DNA of 64,000 nucleotides from Thalassovita mediterranea (GTDB taxonomy: Bacteria > Pseudomonadota > Alphaproteobacteria > Caulobacterales > Hyphomonadaceae). Position numbers and translations under genes: made by a program. How positions within the stretch are numbered: the stretch's first letter is position 1; each line of letters opens with the position of its first letter. Positions 42,721-51,523 of the stretch are shown in pieces. The notes under the pieces are model-generated. The model was not told where the DNA came from. It saw only the letters and a program-made list of their open reading frames with translations, and searched no databases. Location: the NCBI GenBank assembly GCA_019448215.1, contig CP080408.1:1364001-1428000 (forward strand). Direction: 5' to 3'.

Positions 42721-43238
42721 ACGAGTTTCGCCTCTTCGCCGAGGCCGAGACTTTTGAGAAGGACGAGCCCTTCAAGGCTTGCAAAGAGACGGACCGCCTC
42801 TGCTCTACGGGCCTGTTCTTCGGCCAGATCGAGCTGCGCGGCTGCCCACGCCAGAAAGTGGCGACCAAGAGCTGCGCCGACTTCAGAAAACGGTGGCTGA
42901 TTGCGGGCTGAAAGGCTCGCAATCTCCAGCCACAACTGCATGTAGGGCCAGATCGCGTCGTCAAGCAGAAGCGGAGCGAGCTTTGCACGAAGCTCTTCGC
43001 TAGGCAGCTGCCGCTCGCTTGTTGAATGGTTTAGGATTTCAGTGAGCCGGTCTGCGACGCGCCCCAGCCCTGCCTCGAGGATGTCGTCCTTGTCCTTGAA
43101 GTAGTAGAGCAGCATGCGATCGCTCAAGCCGATGGCTTTCGCCAGCGGGCGCAGGTTTGACCCGGCAATGCCCTCCCGGAGCAGGTGATCGGCGATCTTG
43201 TCCAGCAGCTCTTCGCGGCGGTCTTCGTGACGGGCCAT
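42714..43238 (-). CDS. TetR-family transcriptional regulator
   Basis: A 174-aa regulator. The N-terminal helix-turn-helix is LLREGIAGSNLRPLAKAIGLSDRMLLYYFKDKDDIL (residues about 19-55), the standard TetR DNA-binding domain. The C-terminal 120 residues are helical with a ligand-pocket character (PYMQLWLEIASLSARNQPPF). It converges on the DUF5367-like gene and probably represses it through the twin operators (inference from proximity). ispG follows 12 bases downstream of its start side on the same strand. Confidence 0.88.
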   Translation of the reverse strand: MARHEDRREELLDKIADHLLREGIAGSNLRPLAKAIGLSDRMLLYYFKDKDDILEAGLGRVADRLTEILNHSTSERQLPSEELRAKLAPLLLDDAIWPYMQLWLEIASLSARNQPPFSEVGAALGRHFLAWAAAQLDLAEEQARRAEAVRLFASLEGLVLLKSLGLGEEAKLVY

Positions 43239-43250
43239 GGGCGCGTCCGA

Positions 43251-44387
43251 CTATTCAGCGGCGACGGTCTCGTCCGCCTCTCGCTGTGCCTTCAGGCGTT
43301 CGGCCTTCTTCTCGACCAGCTCGACAATGTGCTCGACCATGTCGGCATTGGAGACATTATGGTCGGGGCGGCCGGAGATATACATTTTGCCGCTCTCCTT
43401 GCCGCCGCCGGTAAAGCCGAGATCGGTCATCGCCGCTTCGCCGGGCCCATTCACAACGCAGCCAATGATGGACAGCGAAATCGGCTCTGAAATGTGGGCC
43501 AGCCGGTCTTCCAGCGTCTCCACCGTCTTGATGACGTCGAAGCCCTGACGCGCGCAGCTTGGGCAGGCGATGATGTTCACGCCGCGCGTGCGAAGGCCGA
43601 GAGACTTCAGCATGTCGAAGCCGACTTTGACTTCCTCGACCGGGTCAGCTGACAGCGAAACACGGATCGTGTCGCCAATCCCCATCCAGAGCAGATTGCC
43701 CATGCCGATGGAGGATTTCACCGTACCGGTTCGAAGCCCGCCCGCCTCAGTGATGCCGAGGTGCAGCGGCGCGTCGGTAACTTCTGCAAGCTGTTGGTAG
43801 GCCGCCACAGTCAGGAACATGTCAGAGGCCTTCACCGAAATCTTGTAGTCGTGAAAGCCAAGGTCATCGAGAATACGGGCATGATCGAGGGCGCTTTCGA
43901 CCATCGCGTCAGGGCAGGGCTCTCCATACTTTTCCAGAAGGTGGCGCTCCAGCGAGCCGCCATTGACGCCGATCCGGATGGAGCAGCCATTGGCGCGCGC
44001 CGCGTTCACGACTTCTTTCACGCGGTCAGGGCTGCCGATATTGCCGGGATTGATGCGCAGGCAGGCCGCGCCTGCGTCCGCCGCTTCAATGCCGCGCTTA
44101 TAGTGAAAGTGGATGTCCGCCACGATCGGCACCGGGCTGTTCCTGCAGATCTCCGGCATGGCTGCCGTAGACTCCATGGTAGGGCAGGACACGCGGACAA
44201 TGTCTGCGCCGGCCTCTGCGCAACGCTCGATCTGCGCGATCGTCGCGGCAGCGTCTTCGGTTGGCGTGTTCGTCATGGTCTGCACGGCGATCGGCGCATC
44301 ACCGCCCACCTCGACACTGCCGACGCGGATCTTGCGGGATTTGCGCCGCTCAATGGAGCGCCAGGGCCTGATGGGATTGTGGCTCAT
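43251..44387 (-). CDS. ispG: 4-hydroxy-3-methylbut-2-enyl diphosphate synthase
   Basis: A 378-aa [4Fe-4S] enzyme of the MEP isoprenoid pathway that forms HMBPP. The cluster ligands are in [12 protein letters not shown] and [12 protein letters not shown]. The barrel motifs [24 protein letters not shown] and [10 protein letters not shown] are standard. I chose ATG 44387 after GAGGTGA; the frame upstream to 44612 is not like the family. tetR lies just downstream on the same strand. Confidence 0.96.
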   Translation of the reverse strand: MSHNPIRPWRSIERRKSRKIRVGSVEVGGDAPIAVQTMTNTPTEDAAATIAQIERCAEAGADIVRVSCPTMESTAAMPEICRNSPVPIVADIHFHYKRGIEAADAGAACLRINPGNIGSPDRVKEVVNAARANGCSIRIGVNGGSLERHLLEKYGEPCPDAMVESALDHARILDDLGFHDYKISVKASDMFLTVAAYQQLAEVTDAPLHLGITEAGGLRTGTVKSSIGMGNLLWMGIGDTIRVSLSADPVEEVKVGFDMLKSLGLRTRGVNIIACPSCARQGFDVIKTVETLEDRLAHISEPISLSIIGCVVNGPGEAAMTDLGFTGGGKESGKMYISGRPDHNVSNADMVEHIVELVEKKAERLKAQREADETVAAE

Positions 44388-44497
44388 CGGTTCACCTCGA
44401 TGCGAGCAGATTTCACAGCCTATGTGGGCAATCATGATGGCGAGGTAAAGGCGCTGCGGTGACTCGCGCATCGCCATGGTGGGCGCAGCGCTTCGGA

Positions 44498-44515
44498 TAG
44501 ATGAAATTTCATCTA
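44498..44515. promoter_or_regulatory. Perfect 18-base palindrome
   Basis: TAGATGAAATTTCATCTA is a perfect palindrome in the region between divergent ispG and the TadE-type genes. It sits 88-115 bases before the pseudopilin start. I cannot assign a regulator. Confidence 0.5.
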
Positions 44516-44629
44516 CCGGCTGAACGCGGCCGAAACTACGAGATGCTAGCACTCTACCCGTCGATAGAGGCGCTCGATCCGCCGCATCAGGGTAGTATCC
44601 GTATGTTTCCACCTGTGTTTCCAGGTTTC

Positions 44630-45169
44630 ATGGCGCCGAGGCTTCTGCAGAAGCTGCGCGACTGGGCCGGCGACCGGCGCGGCGTTGCCGCGGTCGAGTT
44701 CGCCATGATCGCCGCGCCATTCTTCTTCCTGATTTTCGGCCTGCTCGAAATCTGCGTGATTTTCATCATGTCGTCGGTGCTTGAGCATGGCCTCAACGAA
44801 GCGGCGCGCGGCATTCGCACGGGCCAGCTGCAGAGCGGCGGCAGCTTTGACCGCGACGCCTTCGAAGAGATCATCTGCGCAGAGATTTTCGACCTGTTCG
44901 AATGCGAGGGCGCGATCGAACTCGACGTCAAAACCTATAGCGACTTCGCATCCACTTCGAACCCGACGGCCATCGACGAAGATGGCAATCTCGATACCGA
45001 GGACTTTGAGTTCAACCCCGGCGCGGCGAACGACATCGTCGTGGTGCGGGCTTTCTATGAGTGGGAACTGATGACCCCGATCCTGAGTGCGCCTCTGGCG
45101 AATCTCAGCGGCAACCGCCGGCTGCTTCAGGCCACTGTCGTCTTCCGCAATGAACCGTTCGGAGACTAG
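44630..45169 (+). CDS. TadE-type pseudopilin-like protein
   Basis: A protein of about 180 aa with the TadE segment RRGVAAVEFAMIAAPFFFLI continuing FGLLEICVIF, where a positively charged pre-helix and a Glu at +5 follow the usual prepilin-like site. It is anchored in the inner membrane and thought to be a minor pilus component. I set the start at ATG 44630 for the shortest plausible N-terminus; ATG 44603 is also possible. The rest is a periplasmic domain with two Cys (C in EEIICAEIF and LFECEG). It is followed 3 bases later by a related gene; no tadB, tadC or flp genes are nearby. Confidence 0.75.
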   Translation: MAPRLLQKLRDWAGDRRGVAAVEFAMIAAPFFFLIFGLLEICVIFIMSSVLEHGLNEAARGIRTGQLQSGGSFDRDAFEEIICAEIFDLFECEGAIELDVKTYSDFASTSNPTAIDEDGNLDTEDFEFNPGAANDIVVVRAFYEWELMTPILSAPLANLSGNRRLLQATVVFRNEPFGD

Positions 45170-45172
45170 AAG

Positions 45173-45712
45173 ATGCGCCGACTGATCAACGCCTTCCGTA
45201 GCCTCAGGGCTGAAAACAAGGGTGTGTCCGCCATTGAGTTCGCACTCATCGCGCCGGTCATGATCCTGATCTATTTCGCCTGTATCGAGCTGTCCTTCAT
45301 GATGGTGCTCGACCGCAAAGTGACCAGTTCCGCGTCGGCGCTGGGTGACCTCGTCGCCCGCGCCGCGACCATCAATGATGACGAGATGGACGACATCTTT
45401 GAAGCGACGCGGATGATCTTCCAGCCAAACCCGATTGCCGATGCACGCATGAGGATTTCAAGCCTCTATGACGATGACGGCACGATCAAGGTCGCCTGGA
45501 GCGAAGGCCGCAACATGACGCCCTACACGGTGGATTCCACGATTACCGTTCCCGCTGGCATCGTCCCCGAGGATGGTTCTGTCGTGTTCGCCGAGGTCGA
45601 GTATGATTATAACTCAACGCTCGGCTATTTCTTTACGACGTCGAAGACGCTGTCCGACGAGTTTTACCTCCGGCCACGCCGCACAGACCGGGTCACCCGC
45701 GAAACCAGCTAG
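45173..45712 (+). CDS. Second TadE/TadG-type pseudopilin-like protein
   Basis: A 179-aa protein with NKGVSAIEFALIAPVMILIYFACIE near residues 15-40, the TadE/TadF-type N-terminal helix including the conserved Glu. A soluble periplasmic domain follows with no cysteine. It begins 3 bases after the preceding TadE-like gene, so the two are co-expressed and probably form a heteromer. As an orphan pair far from other tad genes, they would depend on a pilus locus elsewhere. The last four bases overlap the convergent UMF1 transporter gene. Confidence 0.75.
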   Translation: MRRLINAFRSLRAENKGVSAIEFALIAPVMILIYFACIELSFMMVLDRKVTSSASALGDLVARAATINDDEMDDIFEATRMIFQPNPIADARMRISSLYDDDGTIKVAWSEGRNMTPYTVDSTITVPAGIVPEDGSVVFAEVEYDYNSTLGYFFTTSKTLSDEFYLRPRRTDRVTRETS

Positions 45713-47202
45713 TCCCTGTCGTCCACGGCCGGATGATGCGGTGAGTGCACCGTCGTCAGCACGATGAGGCCGAGAACGAAGAGCAGGCCAATCGCGCTCA
45801 TGCCGACGCGCTGGTCGCCGGACCATTTGGTGAAAAGCTCCACCAGAAGCGGGCCCAGCCAGACGGTCACGGTCCCTGCAATCGCATAGAGGCCGAAAAA
45901 CTCCCCCACCCGGTCACTCGGTGCCAGATGCACCAGCATGGACCGGCTGGATGAGATGCTAGCCGTCGCCGTCACTGCGATGAAAGCGGCTGTGCTGAGA
46001 TAGACGACGTCAGACAGCGTGTTGAAGATCGGCCCATCCCAGATCTCGAAGCCGGGCACCAGACCATAGAGGATTGAGTTCGGCGTGATCGAGAGCTGGA
46101 AGGCCAGCGTCGCGATCATGCCCGTGATCTCGATCATCAGGGCGCGCTTCGGGCCGACCAGACCGTCCAGCCAACCGCCGACAATGCCGCCGCCAAAGGC
46201 AAAGAAGGAGGCGAGAATGGCGTAGGCCGAGAGCTCAACGACGTTCCATTCCAGATAAAGCCCGATGAACACACCGCCGAGGGCGAGCAGCGCCTGCATG
46301 CCATCCGCATAGAGCATGCGGGCGGCCAAGTATTTCAGGATTTCCTTATTGTCGGAGGCATTGCGCATGGTGCGGAAGAGACCAGCCGCGCCATTCTTCG
46401 CGGCATTCATCCAGTTGGCGCCGCGCGTGCCGCCATCATCAGAGTACATGAAGAAGGGGATGGAGAATATAACCAGCCAGATGGCGCAGATAGGACCAAC
46501 AAGCCTCTGATGTTCCCCATTGGCGACATTAATGCCGAAGAGCGGCGCATCGAAAGGCCAGCCGATCAGAGCAGGCATCGCAAAGGCCAGCACGATGAAG
46601 AGCATCAGGATTGCGCCCGCAAGATTGCCGAGCGCCAGCCCCAGCCCGGAAATGGCAGGCAAGGCGCTCGCCCGCCCATTCACGTTCAGCATCGAATTGT
46701 GGGTGACTTCCGAATAGGTGTAGCCGAGCGCCGCGAGGACCAGCGCGCTCATCCCCATCCAGATCGGCATGCCGCTGCCATCGGGTTTCACCCACCAGAG
46801 CGAGAAGGACATAACCGCAATCAGGCCAAGGAAGACAACGAGAAGCGGCTTGCGGCGTCCTCCCCGGTCCAGCGCCGCACCAAGGAAGGGCGCTGTGAAG
46901 GCGGCAATGAAGCCTGCATATTTGACCAGGGATGAGATCGTCGCCTGGCCTTCGGCGTTTGCGGCTGCCCGCTGGGCGGCGCCATCAAGGCCATCGACAG
47001 CACCGCTTGCGATCAGGTTCGCGCCGATAATGCCTGCAAAATAGGGCGCGAACAGATAGATGATGACGAGAATATAGTAGGGGTTGCGCGCCCATTCGAA
47101 GATCGCCCAGGCAAAGCCCCGCCTGTCCAGCGCGCCTCCAAGGTCCAGTCGGGGTTCGGCGCCTAGCGTCTCTGCTGGCGGCGGTGTGGCCGGGCTGCTC
47201 AT
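45709..47202 (-). CDS. UMF1-family MFS transporter
   Basis: A 497-aa 12-helix transporter of the UMF1 (Atg22-like, PF11700) family. Diagnostic parts are FAWAIFEWARNPYYILVIIYLF near the N-terminus, the central basic loop GAALDRGGRRKPLL, TYSEVTHNSMLN, and LAPSDRVGEFFGLYAIAGTVTVW near the end. The family is thought to move amino acids or other metabolites, but the substrate is not known here. The gene is convergent with the second TadE-type gene. A tyrosine-phosphatase gene follows on the far side of its start. Confidence 0.85.
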   Translation of the reverse strand: MSSPATPPPAETLGAEPRLDLGGALDRRGFAWAIFEWARNPYYILVIIYLFAPYFAGIIGANLIASGAVDGLDGAAQRAAANAEGQATISSLVKYAGFIAAFTAPFLGAALDRGGRRKPLLVVFLGLIAVMSFSLWWVKPDGSGMPIWMGMSALVLAALGYTYSEVTHNSMLNVNGRASALPAISGLGLALGNLAGAILMLFIVLAFAMPALIGWPFDAPLFGINVANGEHQRLVGPICAIWLVIFSIPFFMYSDDGGTRGANWMNAAKNGAAGLFRTMRNASDNKEILKYLAARMLYADGMQALLALGGVFIGLYLEWNVVELSAYAILASFFAFGGGIVGGWLDGLVGPKRALMIEITGMIATLAFQLSITPNSILYGLVPGFEIWDGPIFNTLSDVVYLSTAAFIAVTATASISSSRSMLVHLAPSDRVGEFFGLYAIAGTVTVWLGPLLVELFTKWSGDQRVGMSAIGLLFVLGLIVLTTVHSPHHPAVDDRD

Positions 47203-47307
47203 TCCTCATTCCTCCCATGGCGTCTTATCTGACGCTCTTGGGTCAGCCTCTGCCAAAAAAAGGAAGTTGGAAAGCGTCTACCTGCCCATGCCGCCGCGTC
47301 AGGCCGA

Positions 47308-48090
47308 TCAGGCCAGCAGTTTCTCGCGGATCGTTTCACGCTTGGCATCATCAACGCCGAGCGTGGTCACCAGATAGGTATCGATGTCGCCTGACTGGTC
47401 CTTGATGGCGGCGATTGCGGCCTCAAGGAATTCGGGGTCTACACCGACAAAGGGCTGGTACACCGCTTCATCGAAGTTCTTGGACAGCATGTCGTTGAAA
47501 TAGGCCGCCGCTTCCGGCAGCCGTTCTTCGACATTTGCCGCAGAATTGGTGAGCTCATAATCGACAAAGATGTCGTCCATCGAGACACCAAGGGCATGAT
47601 GGGTGAGCGCGCAGAGAATGCCGGTGCGGTCCTTGCCGGCCGCACAGTTCACAAGCGCGGCCTTGTCATCGTCCAGATTGGCGAGATGGTCGAACCAGGC
47701 CGTATAGGTCTCGACCAGCGCAGGCCGGTAAGGCGCATTGACGTAATAGTCGCGCATCCAGCCGCGCGAGCTGTCTGCGTCGATGGCGACCTGGCGCAGG
47801 AAGTTGACGTGCGGGGCATCGGTCTCGCGGCCAAGGTCTGAATAGAGACGGTGGACGCCTTTGACGGGCCACTTGTCGCCGTGGCGCTCGCGCTCATCGG
47901 GACGGCGGAGGTCTGCCTGCAGCGTGATGTTGAACAGCTCGATCGCGGTTAGGTCATTGTCGGAGGCTTCACCGAAATGGCCGGACCGGTAGAGCTTGCC
48001 TGATTTGATGCGTGCGCCATCGACGCCTTCATAGCCGCCAAAATCACGAAAATTCCGTACGCCTTCGAGCGGCTTTACCCGGTCGTCCAT
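47308..48090 (-). CDS. Tyrosine-phosphatase family protein (PTP3-like)
   Basis: A 260-aa cytoplasmic protein. The signature CX5R loop is VNCAAGKDRTG, the phosphatase P-loop with the nucleophilic Cys and the Arg. VRNFRDFGGYEG at the N-terminus and ADLRRPDERERHG with the WPD-like acid region are typical of the bacterial tyrosine/lipid phosphatases of the Y_phosphatase3 family. Substrates may be phosphotyrosine or phosphoinositide. It has no signal peptide. It is flanked by UMF1 and amn with no overlap. Confidence 0.88.
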   Translation of the reverse strand: MDDRVKPLEGVRNFRDFGGYEGVDGARIKSGKLYRSGHFGEASDNDLTAIELFNITLQADLRRPDERERHGDKWPVKGVHRLYSDLGRETDAPHVNFLRQVAIDADSSRGWMRDYYVNAPYRPALVETYTAWFDHLANLDDDKAALVNCAAGKDRTGILCALTHHALGVSMDDIFVDYELTNSAANVEERLPEAAAYFNDMLSKNFDEAVYQPFVGVDPEFLEAAIAAIKDQSGDIDTYLVTTLGVDDAKRETIREKLLA

Positions 48091-48160
48091 AGTGTCTGCC
48101 TTTTACCATCTATGCTGTGAGGTGAGCTAGGATGATCGCCCACAGCCGTCCACCCGCGCC

Positions 48161-49612
48161 CTAGCGGAAAGGCGGCTCATCGAAGGCGCGCAGCTTGCGA
48201 GAGTGCAGCGCGGCCCCGCCATCACGGGCGAGCCGTTCCAGTGTCTCGATACCGATGCGGATATGCTCTCCGATGGCGCGCTCATAGAAGCGGTTCGCCG
48301 CGCCGGGCAGCTTGATCTCCCCATGCAGCGGCTTGTCAGACACGCAGAGCAGCACGCCATAAGGCACACGCAGGCGATAGCCATTCGCGGCAATCGTCGC
48401 GCTCTCCATATCGATGCCAATGGCGCGCGACTGGTTGAACCGGCGCGCGGTCTCTGTGAAGCGAAGCTCCCAGTTGCGGTCATCGGTCGTCACAACCGTG
48501 CCCGTGCGAAGCCGCTTCTTCAGCGCGTCGCCTTGTTCACCGGTCACATCCGCGGCGGCCTGCTGAAGCGCGATCTGAACTTCGGCAATTGGCGGGATCG
48601 GGATGTCCGGCGGCAGCACGCCGTCGAGGACATGGTCATCGCGCAGATAGGCGTGCGCCAGCACATAGTCGCCAATCTGCTGGGAGTGACGCAGGCCCCC
48701 GCAATGGCCAACCATCAGCCAGCATTCAGGGCGGAGCACGGCGAGATGGTCCGTAATCGTCTTCGCATTGGACGGGCCAACACCGATATTGACCAGTGTG
48801 ATGCCGGTCCGGTCTTCCGCCATCAGGTGATAGGCCGGCATCTGGAAACGCCGCCACGGCGCTGCATCGATGGCTGACTTTGCGTCTGGCGTTTTTGCGT
48901 CAACGACCAGGCCGCCGGCGACGGATAATCCGGTATAGCGCGAGCCTTTCTCCAGCTGTTCGACGCCCCAGTCACAGAAGGCATCGACATAGCGGTGATA
49001 GTTGGTGAACAGCACATAGCGTTGCATGTGCTCGACCGGCGTGCCCGTATAGTGGGCGAGGCGTTTCAGCGAATAATCGGTGCGCGGCCCGTCAAACAGG
49101 GCAAGCGGGCGGGTTGAGCCGGGTTCGTAAAGCTCACCATCAGCCACTTCGTCGCCAATCGCCGACAGGGTCGGGGACGGAAACCAGCGGGCGAGTTCGG
49201 CAGGATTTACCTCATCCAGACCCTGGGCTTCGGCCTGATCCCAGACATAGGCATAAGGGATTTCGGACCCGGACGGCTTGACCTCGACCTCGACCGGATA
49301 GTCGCGCATCAGCGGGCGGAGCTGCTCCAGCAGGTAAGGGCGGTAATAGTCGGGCCGGGTGATGGTCGACATATAGGTGCCGGGCTCCGACATCTTCCCG
49401 AACGCACGGGAGATTGGTGGCGGCGGCCCCTCAGGGTCATAGCGAACGATCAGGGCGGGGTAGCAGAAGGTGCGCGCTGTGCGCAGCTCTATCGGCGGCG
49501 CCTTGCCTTCATTCAGATAGGTTTCAAGGCTTGATGTGAGCGCGTTGACGGCGTTCGAATAGAGCGCCTCAAGCGCGTCGACGACTTTTTCGGGCGTATC
49601 CAGTTTTGACAT
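48161..49612 (-). CDS. amn: AMP nucleosidase
   Basis: A 483-aa enzyme that cleaves AMP to adenine and ribose-5-phosphate. The N-terminal regulatory region (residues 1-180) has TFCYPALIVRYDPEG and YMSTITRPDYYRPYLLEQL. The C-terminal nucleosidase domain has LVNIGVGPSNAKTITDHLAV, HCGGLRHSQQIGDYVLAHAY and GIDMESATIAANGYRLRVPY, all typical of Amn. Full length suggests an active, probably allosterically controlled enzyme. Monocistronic as far as can be seen. Confidence 0.93.
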   Translation of the reverse strand: MSKLDTPEKVVDALEALYSNAVNALTSSLETYLNEGKAPPIELRTARTFCYPALIVRYDPEGPPPPISRAFGKMSEPGTYMSTITRPDYYRPYLLEQLRPLMRDYPVEVEVKPSGSEIPYAYVWDQAEAQGLDEVNPAELARWFPSPTLSAIGDEVADGELYEPGSTRPLALFDGPRTDYSLKRLAHYTGTPVEHMQRYVLFTNYHRYVDAFCDWGVEQLEKGSRYTGLSVAGGLVVDAKTPDAKSAIDAAPWRRFQMPAYHLMAEDRTGITLVNIGVGPSNAKTITDHLAVLRPECWLMVGHCGGLRHSQQIGDYVLAHAYLRDDHVLDGVLPPDIPIPPIAEVQIALQQAAADVTGEQGDALKKRLRTGTVVTTDDRNWELRFTETARRFNQSRAIGIDMESATIAANGYRLRVPYGVLLCVSDKPLHGEIKLPGAANRFYERAIGEHIRIGIETLERLARDGGAALHSRKLRAFDEPPFR

Positions 49613-49642
49613 GCCCTCCGTTGCCGCAAAGCATTCGCGACG

Positions 49643-51436
49643 TCAATTGCGGTCGAAGACGATGCTGTAAAGGACCGGGTCGCCGGTTCTGTTCTCTTCC
49701 GGCGTTGTCGCGACCAGCCAGTTCGGAATGTTGCCGCTTTCCAGTGCGGCTGCGAAGCCGTCCGGGGCGCGCTCTGCATAGGCCGCCATCTCATTCAGGC
49801 CGGGACAATAGAGAAGGTGCGTGGCCCCTGATCGGGACATCTTCTCACGCGCTCTGGAAACCGGGCCGGTATAGATGTTCAGCGTGCGTGAGAGCGCATG
49901 CACATTGCGATGGTAGGGCGCTGCCGTTGCATAATGCGGCGTGTGATAGATCAGCGGTGCGCCAAGATCGATCGGGGTGAAAACGACCATGCTTGGCGCA
50001 GCGGCGACCTGCGACAGCGCGGCGGCGGAGGTGCAGTCATAGTCTGCTGTGTCGGCTTCATCTTCTGCATCAGCCAGCAACAGACCCGGCAGGCGCCAGC
50101 CAGCTGGTGAGGCGAGCAGGGCAACCAGCACGAGGACGAGCGCCGCCTGTCCGCCGCGTTTTTGTTTCCAGTGCTGGAAGGCAAAGCCGGTCAGCAAGCC
50201 GCCTGCAATGGCTGCAAAGGCATGGGACATCATCGCTGCGCGCAGCTGCCAGAGTGAGATCGCAAAGCCGAGCATGCAGAAGGCGAGCAGGAAGCTGCGT
50301 GCGAGCCGAAGGCCGTCCGGCGCCGGCGCGCGCAGGAGGCAGATGAGGGCTGCAATGACGCCAGCAAACCCGAAACCGAAATAGAACACCGCTTTCGCGG
50401 CGTCGTCGGCGAAGACGGCTGCAGCATTCCTCGCTTCGCCCACCCCAGCGAGCCAGCCGGTACGAACATCTTCGAGGACGTTGCCATACGGGTTGCCGAG
50501 GCAGGACGGGTTGATGGCGATGAAGGTCGCGAGCGCGACGGCCCCGGCGATTGCAATCAGGGCAAAGCGCAAGCGCCACGTGTCGGCGGTCGGGGCAGCG
50601 GTTGCGATAATGAAAAGCCCGGCCCCGCCGACGAGCAGCGCGACAAAGTGCGATTGGCCATAGGCGTCGCAGACTGCGCGTACGCCCTGGGCCCCCGGCG
50701 CGTCAAACACATAAGTGAGGAGTGCAGTCACAACGAGCGTTGCGCCGAAGATGCGCAGGCGTCCAGCCTCGATCCCGCCGCGCACGATCCAGGCAATCGA
50801 GAACCCGGCAATCAGGAAAGCCGCGGCTGGCAAATTCTCGATGGCGAGGCTCAGCATGACGGGGATGCAGGCGCCGCCGACGAAGGCGGACCTCGCATTG
50901 CGTATGGGGGAGAGGAGGGCGGCAAACCCCGTCAGTGTTAGCGCAAGCCCAAGCCCGTGATGGTCAATCCGGCCGGGTACGAGATTGAACAGCGCGAATG
51001 AGGTGGCGAGGAAGAACATCCCGGCGAGCTGGCCGCTCAAGGTCGCGCCGAGCCGCTTCAGGCAGATGGCGACCATGGCCAGTATCCAGCCCAGCTGCAT
51101 CATCGGCCACAGCGTCGCCGCGACGCCTTCTGCCATGCGCGTGCCGATCAGGGGCTGCAGCAGGAAGATGATGGCGGCGATGAAAAGATCTGGCAGGCGC
51201 GACCAGTGCATTTCCCCACCTTCAGGCGTCAGCAGGCGCCTCTGGCTAACGTCATACCAGCCGCGCTCACCCGACAGCAGGTCGCGAACCTGCTGCATGC
51301 GCATCATGTCATCATTTCCCCGAAGGTCGCCGCCGAGCGCTGGACCAGCCTGCAGGGCGACCAGGCCAACGACGAGCAGGCCGAAGGTGATCAGCACCCA
51401 TTTCGAGGTGAGGGGGGATGGCTTTTCGCTCTGCAT
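49643..51436 (-). CDS. GT-C-type polytopic glycosyltransferase-like membrane protein
   Basis: A 597-aa protein with about a dozen hydrophobic segments and a soluble C-terminal domain. The first periplasmic loop has LRGNDDMMRMQQVRDLLSG with an acidic pair followed by MHWSRLPDL, and VPGRIDHHGLG in the next loop. These match GT-C enzymes that use polyprenyl-linked sugars. It diverges from a GT2 and a GtrA gene, so it probably supplies the periplasmic transfer step of a Gtr-type envelope modification. The acceptor is unknown. Confidence 0.7.
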   Translation of the reverse strand: MQSEKPSPLTSKWVLITFGLLVVGLVALQAGPALGGDLRGNDDMMRMQQVRDLLSGERGWYDVSQRRLLTPEGGEMHWSRLPDLFIAAIIFLLQPLIGTRMAEGVAATLWPMMQLGWILAMVAICLKRLGATLSGQLAGMFFLATSFALFNLVPGRIDHHGLGLALTLTGFAALLSPIRNARSAFVGGACIPVMLSLAIENLPAAAFLIAGFSIAWIVRGGIEAGRLRIFGATLVVTALLTYVFDAPGAQGVRAVCDAYGQSHFVALLVGGAGLFIIATAAPTADTWRLRFALIAIAGAVALATFIAINPSCLGNPYGNVLEDVRTGWLAGVGEARNAAAVFADDAAKAVFYFGFGFAGVIAALICLLRAPAPDGLRLARSFLLAFCMLGFAISLWQLRAAMMSHAFAAIAGGLLTGFAFQHWKQKRGGQAALVLVLVALLASPAGWRLPGLLLADAEDEADTADYDCTSAAALSQVAAAPSMVVFTPIDLGAPLIYHTPHYATAAPYHRNVHALSRTLNIYTGPVSRAREKMSRSGATHLLYCPGLNEMAAYAERAPDGFAAALESGNIPNWLVATTPEENRTGDPVLYSIVFDRN

Positions 51437-51523
51437 GCACGCTCGTCTTCAGGGCTGGCAGGCGTAACCAGCTGTTCACCTGGCCCTGTTAAACGCCGAA
51501 TGTGGTTACAGAAAGGTGACGCG

